DNA of 64,000 bases from Bradyrhizobium sp. WBAH42 (GTDB lineage: Bacteria; Pseudomonadota; Alphaproteobacteria; Rhizobiales; Xanthobacteraceae). The translations under genes were made by a program, and so were the position numbers. This document shows, one piece after another, positions 18,709 through 28,314 of the stretch. The stretch spans positions 5,217,001 to 5,281,000 of the forward strand of contig NZ_CP036533.1 of the NCBI RefSeq assembly GCF_024585265.1, written 5' to 3'. How positions within the stretch are numbered: position 1 is the stretch's first letter; every line of letters starts with the position of its first letter. The notes beneath the pieces were generated by a model that saw only the letters and a list, made by a program, of their open reading frames with translations, had not been told where the DNA came from and made no database searches.

Positions 18709-19824
18709 TCAGGCGCTGCGGGCCAGCACGCCAGGCAGATCGCTGCGCAGCCACCCGGCGATCCGGGGCCAGGCGTGCGCATGGGTGCGCGCGCCCATGA
18801 ACAGGCCGAGATGGTTGCTGGGCTCGGACGCTGCCGCGATGAAGGCTGGTGGCGTGCCGACGAGGCCGGCCGTGGCGAGCGCTTGCGTCGCCGGCACCAC
18901 ATCGTCGTCGAGCCCGGCGAGCAGGAAGATCGGCGCCCTGACGTCCTTCAGGTCGATCGGGCGGCCGAGCGCGACGAAACTGCCCTCGGCGATCCGGTTC
19001 TTTCGGAAAATCGCGTTGACGATCTCGAGATAATAAGTGCCGGGCAGGTTGAGCGTCTCGGCGTTCCAGTGGTCGAACCGCGCCAGCAGCTCGGCGCCCT
19101 GCGCGTCCGAGAGATCCCGCTGCAATGCCGCCACGATAGCGTCGTGGTCAGGCGCTTTGGACCAGAAGCGCAGCATCTCCTCGCCGCTGACATTGCCGCC
19201 GCCGCGCGCGACGAGCTGGTCATAGACCAGCTCGGGTGCGTTACGGGCGAGCCGGGACAGCGAGGACTCGATCGACAGGTCCACGGGAGCACCGACGAGA
19301 ACCAGCCGCCTCACCTTGGCTGGAAAGCGCGCGGCATAGAGCAGCGACAGCCATCCGCCCTGGCACAGCCCGACGAGATCGACCGGAGCGCCGATCTCGT
19401 CGATGGCGACGTTGAGATCGCCGAGATAGCTGTCGATCGAGAGATAGCGCATGTCCGGTGTCGCCGACCGCCAGTCGGTGAGATAGACCCGGTCGATGCC
19501 GCCATTCTGCAGCGACTGCACCACGCTGTGTCCTGGGGCGAAATCGGCGATCAGGGCCCGGTGCAGCGCATAGGGCGCGCAGACCAGCGCCGGCTGGCCG
19601 GACCGGGTCTGCGAGCAATCGCGCAAGCGCATCGTTGCGAGCTCCAGCGCAACGCGGCTCGGCGTCGTCCATGGCAGGCTGCTGTCACCCTGTTTCTCGG
19701 GTGCCCGCTCCAGCCACCAGAAGCAGGCATCCATGGCGAACTGCGCCGCGGCAAACGGCCAGAGCCGCGGATCATCGGGGGCCTGCCCTGGCCCGCGTGG
19801 CGGTTTGGCGGTCTTGTCCACCAT
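18709..19824 (-). CDS. Alpha/beta hydrolase of the PHA synthase (PhaC) superfamily
   Basis: A 371-aa alpha/beta-hydrolase. The nucleophile motif GLCQGGW (about 173-179) has cysteine where lipases have serine, which is the lipase-box form of polyhydroxyalkanoate synthases. The acid LAGLDDDVV (Asp about 319) and the histidine SNHLGLFMG (about 345) complete a Cys-Asp-His triad, and FDHWNAETLNLPGTYY matches the conserved PhaC segment. The length fits class III PhaC (about 355 aa) rather than class I (about 560-600), but no phaE partner or pha gene is adjacent. It may be a PHA synthase paralogue or a related acyl hydrolase. 16 nt downstream of pncA, so probably co-transcribed. Confidence 0.75.
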   Translation of the reverse strand: MVDKTAKPPRGPGQAPDDPRLWPFAAAQFAMDACFWWLERAPEKQGDSSLPWTTPSRVALELATMRLRDCSQTRSGQPALVCAPYALHRALIADFAPGHSVVQSLQNGGIDRVYLTDWRSATPDMRYLSIDSYLGDLNVAIDEIGAPVDLVGLCQGGWLSLLYAARFPAKVRRLVLVGAPVDLSIESSLSRLARNAPELVYDQLVARGGGNVSGEEMLRFWSKAPDHDAIVAALQRDLSDAQGAELLARFDHWNAETLNLPGTYYLEIVNAIFRKNRIAEGSFVALGRPIDLKDVRAPIFLLAGLDDDVVPATQALATAGLVGTPPAFIAAASEPSNHLGLFMGARTHAHAWPRIAGWLRSDLPGVLARSA

Positions 19825-19840
19825 GGCTACCTCGACATCC

Positions 19841-20467
19841 TCACAAAAATGCCTCGAGGCTCACGACAGCAATGCCGAGGTCCCGAAAACTCCGATGGGT
19901 CGCCGCGACCGAGCCGTCGAGATCAATGCCGCGACAGGCATCCTCGATGACGGCGACTTCCAGCCCCGCCTTGCGCGCATCTTCCGCCGAGAAGCGGACG
20001 CAGAAGTCCAGCGCCAGGCCGGCGACAAAGACGGTCTTCAGCTCGCGTTCGCGCAAATAACCCAGCAGTCCGGTCGGTGTCCGATGGTCGTTCTCGAACA
20101 ACGCCGAATAGGAATCGATGCCGCGGCGAAAGCCCTTGCGCACGACGAGGCTCGCCCGCGTCACGTCGAGATCGCGATGAAATTCCGCGCCGGCCGTGCC
20201 CTGCACGCAATGCGTCGGCCAGAGCACCTGCGGTCCGTAGTCGAGTTCGATGGTCTGGAACGGCTGCTTGCCGGCATGGTTCGGCGCGAACGAGGCGTGG
20301 TCGCTCGGATGCCAGTCCTGCGTCAGCACCACATTGGCGAATTTTTGGGCGATCCTGTTGATGGCGGGGACGACCTTCTCGCCACCGGGAACGGCGAGCG
20401 CCCCACCGGTGCAGAAGTCGTTCTGGACGTCGATCACCAGCAGCACGTCGCGGTCGGAAATCTTCAT
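19841..20467 (-). CDS. pncA: Nicotinamidase
   Basis: Hydrolyses nicotinamide to nicotinate in the NAD salvage route; may also act on pyrazinamide. The 208-aa isochorismatase-fold protein has the triad Asp13 (LVIDVQNDF), Lys111 (VVRKGF) and Cys156 (GLALDFCV), with Lys and Cys at the numbers known from E. coli PncA. The metal ligands lie in TQDWHPSDHASF. First gene of a probable pncA - PhaC-like pair, with nadE farther down on the same strand. Confidence 0.95.
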   Translation of the reverse strand: MKISDRDVLLVIDVQNDFCTGGALAVPGGEKVVPAINRIAQKFANVVLTQDWHPSDHASFAPNHAGKQPFQTIELDYGPQVLWPTHCVQGTAGAEFHRDLDVTRASLVVRKGFRRGIDSYSALFENDHRTPTGLLGYLRERELKTVFVAGLALDFCVRFSAEDARKAGLEVAVIEDACRGIDLDGSVAATHRSFRDLGIAVVSLEAFL

Positions 20468-20734
20468 CGCCGTCCCATTCGATCTGCCGGGCGCGAGGGC
20501 ACCGGGCGAGCCAGCTCAGTGTCGGCCTTCCCGCGCTGCTTCGCAACCACTGGCGCGCGCGGCAGCTGCGCGAATTGGTCAGTGCAAGCCGCCACGATGC
20601 AACGGTTTGACCTCGTCCGTGTTGACTAGGCGCACCCAAGGGCAGATTCTCGCACCGCCCGCGCCAGGCGGATCGGGTCGAAGGAGCGGAGGACAGGGCT
20701 GCCAGGGCCTGAAGGTCGTGGCGGCGATGAGGCC

Positions 20735-21706
20735 ATGAATATCGGCAAGACCGGAAAAATTCTTCTCGCCGATATCGGCGGCACCAATGCGCGCTTCGCG
20801 CTGAGCCCGAGCGGTCAGACCGGACCGATCGACTATGTCAAGGTCGCGGACTTCCCGACCGTCCGCGAAGCCATCGCGGACGTGCTGGCGCGCCGGTCGA
20901 ACGGCGAGCAGCCCCATCGCGCGGTGCTGGCCGTGGCAGGTCCCGTCACCAACAATCGCTGCGTCATGACCAACAGCCCCTGGGTCATCGACGGCAACGA
21001 GCTGCAGGGCGCGCTCGGCTTCGACAGCGTCCATGTGCTGAACGATTTCGAGGTGGTGGCCTGGTCCCTGCCCGCCTTGGAGTCTTCCGACCTGGTCCCG
21101 CTCGGCGGCGGCGACGGCTTGCCCGGAGAGCCGTTGCTGGTCGTAGGGCCTGGAACCGGATTTGGTGTCTCCTGCCTGGTCGACCGCCATGGTTCGCGAC
21201 TGGCCGTCGTCACTGAGGCCGGACATGCGACCCTGCCGGCCGAGAACGAGCGCGAGGAGCGCGTGATCGCCTGCTTGCGCCGGCGCCTCGGCCATGTCTC
21301 CATCGAGCGCGGCGCCCTCTCGGGTTCCGGGCTGCAGAACCTCTACGAGGCGCTGGCCGAGATTGACGGCGTTCAGGTGCCGCATCGCGATGCCGCCGCG
21401 ATCACCAAGGCTGCGCTGGAGAACAGCTGTCCGGTCAGCCGCGCGACGCTGGAGATGTTTTGCGCCATCCTCGGCTCGGTCGCCGGCAATCTCGCGGTGA
21501 CTTTCGGCGCCCGCGGCGGCGTCTATATTGCCGGCGGAATCGTGCCGCGCTTCCGCGAGTTCCTCGCCGCCTCCGCGTTCCGGGCGCGCTTCGAAGCCAA
21601 GGGACGGTTTCAGGACTATTTGCGCAACATCCCGACCAGGCTCGTGATCAAGCCCGATGCGAGCTTCCTCGGCCTGACGATGTTTGCCGAGCACAATCCC
21701 GGCTGA
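20735..21706 (+). CDS. glk: Glucokinase
   Basis: Phosphorylates glucose with ATP. A 323-aa ROK-independent Glk-type kinase: phosphate-binding loop LLADIGGTNARFAL (about 10-23), catalytic Asp104 in HVLNDFEVVAW, second phosphate motif VVGPGTGFGVS, and GGVYIAGGIVPR near the C-terminus. Start ATG 20735 is preceded by GATGAGG at a suitable distance. Transcribed divergently from pncA and alone. Confidence 0.95.
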   Translation: MNIGKTGKILLADIGGTNARFALSPSGQTGPIDYVKVADFPTVREAIADVLARRSNGEQPHRAVLAVAGPVTNNRCVMTNSPWVIDGNELQGALGFDSVHVLNDFEVVAWSLPALESSDLVPLGGGDGLPGEPLLVVGPGTGFGVSCLVDRHGSRLAVVTEAGHATLPAENEREERVIACLRRRLGHVSIERGALSGSGLQNLYEALAEIDGVQVPHRDAAAITKAALENSCPVSRATLEMFCAILGSVAGNLAVTFGARGGVYIAGGIVPRFREFLAASAFRARFEAKGRFQDYLRNIPTRLVIKPDASFLGLTMFAEHNPG

Positions 21707-21844
21707 GGGCGACCTCCGCGCGGCGAGTTCCCGTCATGCACAGCTGATTCAGCCTACCGGCGGTTCCACGCAGGTTCGTGCTTGCCTGCGTGTTCCCGAT
21801 GAGAAACAATCTCCCCGTGTGTGGCGTAGTTGCGGGGGCGTGAC

Positions 21845-22057
21845 ATGCGTAAGCAGGATCCGGGTTTCGACTATCATCGCTATCACCGCCTGTTGCGCGA
21901 AGCGGACAGCGAAGACAAGCGGCTGGCGCTCATCGAGCTCCTGATCGAGGAAAAGGCCCGCGACCAGCTGGCTGCCCAGCGCGCTTCGGACCGCGCGGCC
22001 ATGACGGCTCACACCATTGCCAGGGTGCTGAGGAACGGCCGCACCCCTGCCGGTTGA
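21845..22057 (+). CDS. Small hypothetical protein, 70 aa
   Basis: Start ATG 21845 has GCGGGGGCG upstream as ribosome-binding site; an in-frame TTG at 21830 lies within that site and is rejected. The product is polar and helical, with an aromatic N-terminal stretch (FDYHRYHRLLREADSEDKRL), an acidic-basic middle (ALIELLIEEKARDQL) and an Arg-rich end. No domain recognised. Conserved small proteins of this look occur in Bradyrhizobium genomes. Confidence 0.65.
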   Translation: MRKQDPGFDYHRYHRLLREADSEDKRLALIELLIEEKARDQLAAQRASDRAAMTAHTIARVLRNGRTPAG

Positions 22058-22092
22058 GCCCCTCTCCGGCCATGCGCCAAAGGCGCGATCGG

Positions 22093-22470
22093 TCAGCTCG
22101 GGATTTTGGCTGACGGCTCGGGAAACATGGAATCGATCATTGCCTTGAGCTGATCCATCGCGATCGGCTTGCGCAGGATCGGCCTGCGCCGAAGCAGGGA
22201 CGGCAGTAGCTCCGGACCGTAGCCTGTCGCGAACAGAAATGGCTTTCCGCGACGTTCGATCAGGTCGGCGACGGGATCGACATAGACGCCCATCAGATTG
22301 ATGTCGAGGATGGCCAGATCATACTGCGCGGTCATGGCAAAGGCGCTGGCGTCGCGCACATTGTCTGCCTCCGCAACGACGTGGTGGCCAAGCTCCTCCA
22401 CCATGTCGGCGATCATCATCCGGATCAACGCCTCGTCTTCGACCAGGAAAACGGAGAGTCCGTCCGCCAT
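22093..22470 (-). CDS. Single-domain response regulator
   Basis: A 125-aa receiver domain without output domain. The acidic pocket (VEDE, 10-13), phosphoacceptor Asp56 (LAILDINLMG), the conserved Thr82 (LFATGY) and Lys101 (ILRKPI) are all present, so it should be phosphorylatable. Single-domain receivers in this group usually act in phosphorelays or with histidine kinases such as those of the HWE family (established for related proteins). No kinase is linked here, so its partner is unknown. Confidence 0.93.
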   Translation of the reverse strand: MADGLSVFLVEDEALIRMMIADMVEELGHHVVAEADNVRDASAFAMTAQYDLAILDINLMGVYVDPVADLIERRGKPFLFATGYGPELLPSLLRRRPILRKPIAMDQLKAMIDSMFPEPSAKIPS

Positions 22471-22582
22471 ATCAACCCCGCAATCAGCCTTGCGAAGCTA
22501 AGCATAACCGAATTGCGCTGTGGATACACGAATTCGTGGCGGGCGCCGTTAATTCAGACGCGCCCGAACCGATTCAACTTGA

Positions 22583-23380
22583 TCAATCCAGCCCACGCTC
22601 GTGGCTGAGGTGCACCATCTCCTGGATGAACACCTGCTTCTGCTTGTCGTCGAGGCTCGAAAAGAGCGGCTCGGCGGCGTCGGCGACGTTGCGCTGATCG
22701 GCGGCGCGATCGATCAGAAACTGGGCCTCGTTGCGCATCTGCTCGATGATGTCGTCGGGCGGATCGCGCTTGGCGCGCGCAATCCGCAGGTTGAGCCGCT
22801 CTGCGCCATTATGCCCGAGGTAGTGCATCGCGCTCGAGAATCCGTACCAGTGCTTCTCCTGATCCGGCGTGAGGTTCAGCTGGCTCTTGATCCGCTCGAT
22901 GTAGGAATCGCTGTTGGCGACGATCTGCTCGGCGGTCAGCTGCGGCGCGCCGGGCTGAGTCAGAACCGTGACTTCCTTGTTGTCCTTGCCCTTGTTGTCC
23001 TGCGGCGCGTTCTTCGCCTCCTTGGTCGCCTTGGCGCCCTTGCCCTTGGCGCTCTTGGCGTCCTTGTCCTTGGCCCCGCCCGGCTGCTTGGAATCCTTGG
23101 CCGTGTCCTTGCCGGCCTCCTTGGGCGGCGGCGCCTGATTGCTATTGTTGCCGACGCCGAGCACGCCGGTGAAGACGCCGACCACGCCGCCGATGGCGCC
23201 GCCGAGCACGCCACCGACCGGACCTGCCGCCTTGTTTCCGGCCGCTGCGCCTTCCTGAACGCCCTTGACGAGACCTTGCGCATTCGCCACCGCGGCTGCC
23301 CCGAGCAACAGCGCGAGCACGGATCCCAGCGCAAGGCATCGCCGCAGGTGAAGCCGCGCGGGTAGCGCCGGTTTGATCAT
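22583..23380 (-). CDS. LTXXQ-motif (Spy/CpxP-like) periplasmic protein
   Basis: Chosen start gives MIKPALPARLHLRRC.. with GGAG 6 nt upstream, then a hydrophobic signal core ending VANAQG; ATGs 12 and 15 nt upstream and a GTG at 23503 are possible but less likely. After a glycine-rich segment with glycine-zipper character (GPVGGVLGGAIGGVVGVFTG) comes a Lys/Asp/Ala-rich disordered linker. The C-terminal helical domain has two LTXXQ-type repeats (LNLTPDQEKHWYGF and LDDKQKQVFIQEM). Family members are periplasmic chaperones or stress sensors. The glycine zipper suggests membrane association. Confidence 0.8.
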   Translation of the reverse strand: MIKPALPARLHLRRCLALGSVLALLLGAAAVANAQGLVKGVQEGAAAGNKAAGPVGGVLGGAIGGVVGVFTGVLGVGNNSNQAPPPKEAGKDTAKDSKQPGGAKDKDAKSAKGKGAKATKEAKNAPQDNKGKDNKEVTVLTQPGAPQLTAEQIVANSDSYIERIKSQLNLTPDQEKHWYGFSSAMHYLGHNGAERLNLRIARAKRDPPDDIIEQMRNEAQFLIDRAADQRNVADAAEPLFSSLDDKQKQVFIQEMVHLSHERGLD

Positions 23381-23845
23381 TCTCGTCTCCATCATCGATC
23401 TGGCCTGCCAGCGGGAGTCAGCCGCCAGGCGCAACTCTATCGTTTCCGCCGCTTCGAGGTCCAGACGCGGCCGATTGCTGTCCACGCCCGAAAAGTCTTT
23501 CACGCGAAGCGTTTATCCAAACTGCGGCGTAAATGCGCACGACAGCGTTTGAGACCGTTTGGCGCGAAGTGTGCGTCGCAAAAAACACCGTGCGCCGCGC
23601 CTGCAGCCGCATCGCTCGCCACGCATTGCGACGTTTCCGGGCACACCATTAGTTTTAGACGCGAAGCCATTCGGCTTTCTCGACAGATGCGATCAATCAT
23701 GATCTGATCGCGCTACCAATTTGCCGCGACCTGCGTGAATTGCCTCACGCCTGCCGACGGCACCAACAAGAAAATCGAGCAACAAGAACTCAAGAAAGAA
23801 GTCTCAGAGGAAACTCCAACAACAACACCCAAGCGAGGAAACGAG
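23381..23845. other. Divergent intergenic region upstream of the sugar ABC operon
   Basis: About 465 nt between the LTXXQ gene (minus) and the sugar-binding protein (plus). A frame open from 23735 reads into the binding protein but lacks signal-peptide character before 23846. Repeated motifs CGCGAAGCGTTT and GCGCGAAGTG (about 23500-23575) and a dyad around GATCAATCATGATCTGATC (23692-23709) could be operators. No promoter is clear. Confidence 0.35.
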
Positions 23846-25186
23846 ATGTCACGCAAGACACTGACGCGACGTCAATTTGTGGCTGCCACTGCAATGTCCT
23901 CCGCGGCGCTGATCTCGGCGCCCTATGTCCGGGGCGCTTACGCCGCCGGCAAGCTCTCGATCGGCTTCTGGGACCATTGGGTGCCGAATGCCAACGACGC
24001 CTCCACCGCCATGGTCAAAGCATGGGGCGAAAAGGAGAAGGTCGACGTCTCGATCGACTACATCACCAGCAACAACAACAAGATCCAGCTCACGGTCGCT
24101 GCCGAGGCACAGGCGAAATCCGGCCACGACATCCTGCAGATGCCGACCTGGTGGCCGCACGCCTACTCTGAAAATCTAGAGCCGGTGAACGACGTCATGG
24201 AGCCGCTCATCAAGCAGAACGGCGAGGTCAACGGCACCGTCAAATATCTCGGCCAGGCCGGCGGCAAGTGGCTCGCCGTTCCCGCAATCCCGGGAAGCCA
24301 GATCAAGGGGCCCTGCTCACGCATCGATCTGATGAAGAAGCATGCCGGCATCGACGTGCAGGAATTGTACCCTGCCGGCGCGCCCGCAAAGGCGGACAAT
24401 TGGACGTTGGAGACCTTCCTCAAGGCGGCCGAGGCCTGCCACAAGGGCGGCGTGCCATTCGGGATCGGCCTCGGCGAAACCACTGACAGCGTCGACACCG
24501 CAGGCGCGATCTTCCAGTCGTTCGGTGCCGAGCTCGTCAACGCCAAGGGCGACGTCACGGTGAAGACCGATGCCGTTCGTCAGGCGCTCGAATATTACAA
24601 GAAGCTGATCGCCTTCCTGCCGCCGGACGCTCCGTCCTGGGACGACGCCTCCAACAACAAATGGCTGATCTCGGGCCGCGGCGCGATGATCCTGAATCCG
24701 CCGAGCGCCTGGGCGGTCGCAAGGCGCGACGCGCCGCAGATCGCCGAGCAGTGCTGGACCCACGGCATGCCGTCCGGGCCCAAGGGCCGCTTCGCACCCT
24801 ATCTGCCGTACTTCTGGGGTCTCTGGAGCTTCAGCAAGAACAAGGAAGCGGCCAAGAGCCTCCTCACCTACCTGTCGCAGCCGTCCTCGATCGAAAAGTT
24901 CGTCGCGGCGAGCGGCGGCTACGATCTGCCCGCCTACGCCAACATGACGACGCTGAAGACCTGGGCCGAGGAAGCGCCGCCGAAGGGGACGCTGTATCAC
25001 TATCCGAATCCCAACAATCATCAGACGCTGTCGATCGCGGCGTCTCCGGCGCCGCCCAAGATCGCGCAGCAGATCTACTTCCAGGCGACGTTGACCAAGA
25101 TGGCGCTGCGCTATGCGCAGGGCGAAAAGATGGAGGCCACGCTCGCCTGGGCCGAAGGCGAGTGCGAGGGCTTCATGCGGAGTTGA
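23846..25186 (+). CDS. Sugar ABC transporter substrate-binding protein, Tat-exported (CUT1)
   Basis: A 446-aa family 1 extracellular solute-binding protein. Start ATG 23846 has GAGGAAACGAG upstream. The twin-arginine signal is RKTLTRRQFVAATAMSSAAL followed by a hydrophobic stretch ending near GAYAAGK. Typical binding-protein elements follow: GHDILQMPTWWPHAYSE, WLAVPAIPGS, MILNPPSAWAVAR. It is the first gene of an operon with two permeases, an ATPase and a dehydrogenase. The substrate is probably a mono- or disaccharide, sugar alcohol or glycerol-phosphate-like compound; it cannot be fixed from sequence. Confidence 0.93.
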   Translation: MSRKTLTRRQFVAATAMSSAALISAPYVRGAYAAGKLSIGFWDHWVPNANDASTAMVKAWGEKEKVDVSIDYITSNNNKIQLTVAAEAQAKSGHDILQMPTWWPHAYSENLEPVNDVMEPLIKQNGEVNGTVKYLGQAGGKWLAVPAIPGSQIKGPCSRIDLMKKHAGIDVQELYPAGAPAKADNWTLETFLKAAEACHKGGVPFGIGLGETTDSVDTAGAIFQSFGAELVNAKGDVTVKTDAVRQALEYYKKLIAFLPPDAPSWDDASNNKWLISGRGAMILNPPSAWAVARRDAPQIAEQCWTHGMPSGPKGRFAPYLPYFWGLWSFSKNKEAAKSLLTYLSQPSSIEKFVAASGGYDLPAYANMTTLKTWAEEAPPKGTLYHYPNPNNHQTLSIAASPAPPKIAQQIYFQATLTKMALRYAQGEKMEATLAWAEGECEGFMRS

Positions 25187-25256
25187 TGCCGGGCGTGTGC
25201 CAGGCGGTTCACGCTCGAGGCGTGAGCCGCCACGCATCGCGCGCCGCCAATCGAGG

Positions 25257-25280
25257 AAGCCGGCCGATCGGGCCGGCTTT
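25257..25280 (+). terminator. Hairpin between binding-protein and permease genes
   Basis: AAGCCGGCC (25257-25265) pairs perfectly with GGCCGGCTT (25271-25279) around the loop GATCG, followed by TCCCC. With only three Ts it is a weak terminator, but as a 3' stabiliser or partial terminator it would explain higher expression of the binding protein than of the downstream permeases, a common arrangement in ABC operons. Confidence 0.5.
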
Positions 25281-25312
25281 CCCCAGTCGACAATTTCCGA
25301 GAAAGCTACGCC

Positions 25313-26251
25313 ATGGCCGATGTCGTCGTTGAGCAAGGTCAAGCGGTCCGTGCGGCGCGCGCGCGCAAGCCGGCCAGCCTTCGCAATGTCCTGGGGCGAA
25401 AATCGACGGTCGCGTTCTTCCTGACGCTGCCGCTGATCCTGCTGATAGCGCTTCTGGTGCTCTATCCCGCCGTCTACTCCGTCCATCTCGCGACGCTGAA
25501 CAAGTCGATGCAGAAGTTCGTCGGCTTCGGCAACTTCCTGTTCCTGTTCAAGCGCGACACCTTCTGGATGGTGGTGAAGCAATCCTGCATCTTTGCCGTC
25601 ACGGCCGTGTTCTTCAAGGCGCTGATCGGATTCATCGTCGCCCATTTCGTGCACAACATTCCGGCCAAGGGGCAGCGCAAATGGCGCGGCATGCTGCTGG
25701 TGCCCTGGGTGATCCCGCCGGCGATGAGCACGCTGGCCTGGCTGTGGCTGTTCGACCCCTCCTACAGCGCCTTCAACTACACGCTCTCGTTCTTCGGCAT
25801 CGGCCCGATCAACTGGCTCGGCGACAATGTGTGGGCGCGCTTTTCCGTCATCCTCGTCAACATCTGGTACGGCGCGCCGTTCTTCATGATCATGTATCTG
25901 GCCGCGCTGAAATCGGTGCCGGACCAGCTCTACGAGGCCGCGGCGATCGACGGCGCAAATTGGTGGCAGAAGATCTGGTACATCACGCTGCCGATGATGC
26001 GGAACATCATCGCGATCACGGCGCTGTTCTCGCTGATCGTGACCTTCGCCAATTTCGACATCGTCCGCATCCTGACCTCGGGCGGCCCGCTCGACCAGAC
26101 GCATATCTTCGCCACCTGGGCCTTCAAGGTCGGCATCGAAGGCAGCGACATTCCGCTCGGCGCCAGCGTCTCGCTGTTCATGGTGCCGATCCTCGCCATC
26201 GCAGCGATTTTCATCCTGCGCGATGTCTCCAAACGCGGGAATGAAGCCTGA
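25313..26251 (+). CDS. Sugar ABC transporter permease (MalF/UgpA type)
   Basis: A 312-aa inner-membrane permease with six predicted helices. The first begins at about residue 33 (AFFLTLPLILLIALLVLYP). The cytoplasmic EAA loop reads QLYEAAAIDGANWWQKIWYI (about 204-223), a good match to CUT1 permeases. Its TGA shares one base with the ATG of the next permease. It forms a heterodimeric channel with that partner. Confidence 0.94.
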   Translation: MADVVVEQGQAVRAARARKPASLRNVLGRKSTVAFFLTLPLILLIALLVLYPAVYSVHLATLNKSMQKFVGFGNFLFLFKRDTFWMVVKQSCIFAVTAVFFKALIGFIVAHFVHNIPAKGQRKWRGMLLVPWVIPPAMSTLAWLWLFDPSYSAFNYTLSFFGIGPINWLGDNVWARFSVILVNIWYGAPFFMIMYLAALKSVPDQLYEAAAIDGANWWQKIWYITLPMMRNIIAITALFSLIVTFANFDIVRILTSGGPLDQTHIFATWAFKVGIEGSDIPLGASVSLFMVPILAIAAIFILRDVSKRGNEA

Positions 26252-27162
26252 TGAGCACGCTTGCAATCGACAAGGCCGGACCGTCGCGCAAGGTCAAGTA
26301 TGGCAGCATGAGCCGGGACCGCGCCTGGGCGCTGCGCTGGTCCTATTTCTTCCTGGTGCTGTTCGCGATCTTCTTCCTGACGCCGCCGATCTACATGCTG
26401 ATCACCTCGCTCAAGAGCAGCGCGGAGATATCGGCGGCGACCAATCCCTGGTGGGTGTTTCACCCCACCTTGTCGAACTATGTCGAGCTCCTGACCTCCA
26501 ACCAGTTCCTGCGCTTCTTCTGGAATTCGTCGATCGTCTCGCTCGCCGTCGTCCTCGTGACCATGCTGATCAGCGTTCCCGCGGCATTCGCGCTGGCACG
26601 CATGAAGTTCTGGGGCTCGACGACGCTGGCAACCGGCGTCTTCCTCACCTACCTCATCCCGGACAGCCTGTTGTTCATCCCGCTGTTCAAGATGCTGGCG
26701 TTGGTCCAGGACTACACCGGCATCACGCTGCTCAACAGATGGTACGTGCTGCTGTTCATCTATCCGACCCTGACGGTGCCGTTCTGCACCTGGATCATGA
26801 TCGGCTATTTCGCCTCGATCCCGAAGGAGCTCGATGAAGCCGCGCTGATCGACGGCGCCTCCTGGCTGCAGACGCTGACACGGATCTTCATCCCGGTGGC
26901 GCTGCCCGGGCTGATCGCCGCGACCATCTTCGCCTTCACGGTGTCCTGGGCGCAGTTCCTCTATCCCCTGGTGTTCACGACGTCGGTCGACCAGCTCGTG
27001 CTGCCGGTGGGCATCACCACCACCCTGATCAAGGGCGACGTCTTCAACTGGGGACAGATCATGACCGGCGCGCTGCTCGGCGCCGCGCCGCCGCTGATCA
27101 TCTACGCATTCCTGATGGACTACTACATTGCCGGCCTGACCGCCGGCGCGACAAAGGGTTGA
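26251..27162 (+). CDS. Sugar ABC transporter permease (MalG/UgpE type)
   Basis: A 303-aa permease with six helices, starting with YFFLVLFAIFFLTPPIYMLI (about residues 31-50). The EAA loop is ELDEAALIDGASWLQTLTRI. The N-terminus is cytoplasmic and basic, and the end (MDYYIAGLTAGATKG) is the usual MalG-type C-terminus. TGATG coupling to the preceding gene and a 20-nt gap to the ATPase support one transcript. Confidence 0.94.
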   Translation: MSTLAIDKAGPSRKVKYGSMSRDRAWALRWSYFFLVLFAIFFLTPPIYMLITSLKSSAEISAATNPWWVFHPTLSNYVELLTSNQFLRFFWNSSIVSLAVVLVTMLISVPAAFALARMKFWGSTTLATGVFLTYLIPDSLLFIPLFKMLALVQDYTGITLLNRWYVLLFIYPTLTVPFCTWIMIGYFASIPKELDEAALIDGASWLQTLTRIFIPVALPGLIAATIFAFTVSWAQFLYPLVFTTSVDQLVLPVGITTTLIKGDVFNWGQIMTGALLGAAPPLIIYAFLMDYYIAGLTAGATKG

Positions 27163-27182
27163 TGACGAGGAGCTGAAGTTCG

Positions 27183-28283
<1,101 letters not shown>

Positions 28284-28314
28284 CGCCGCCTCAAAAAGCG
28301 CAGGCAGGGGAGCG

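Noticed and set aside
24317..26266. 649-aa minus-strand frame opposite the sugar ABC genes
   Set aside because: Antisense shadow; the plus-strand proteins carry complete motifs and coupled starts.
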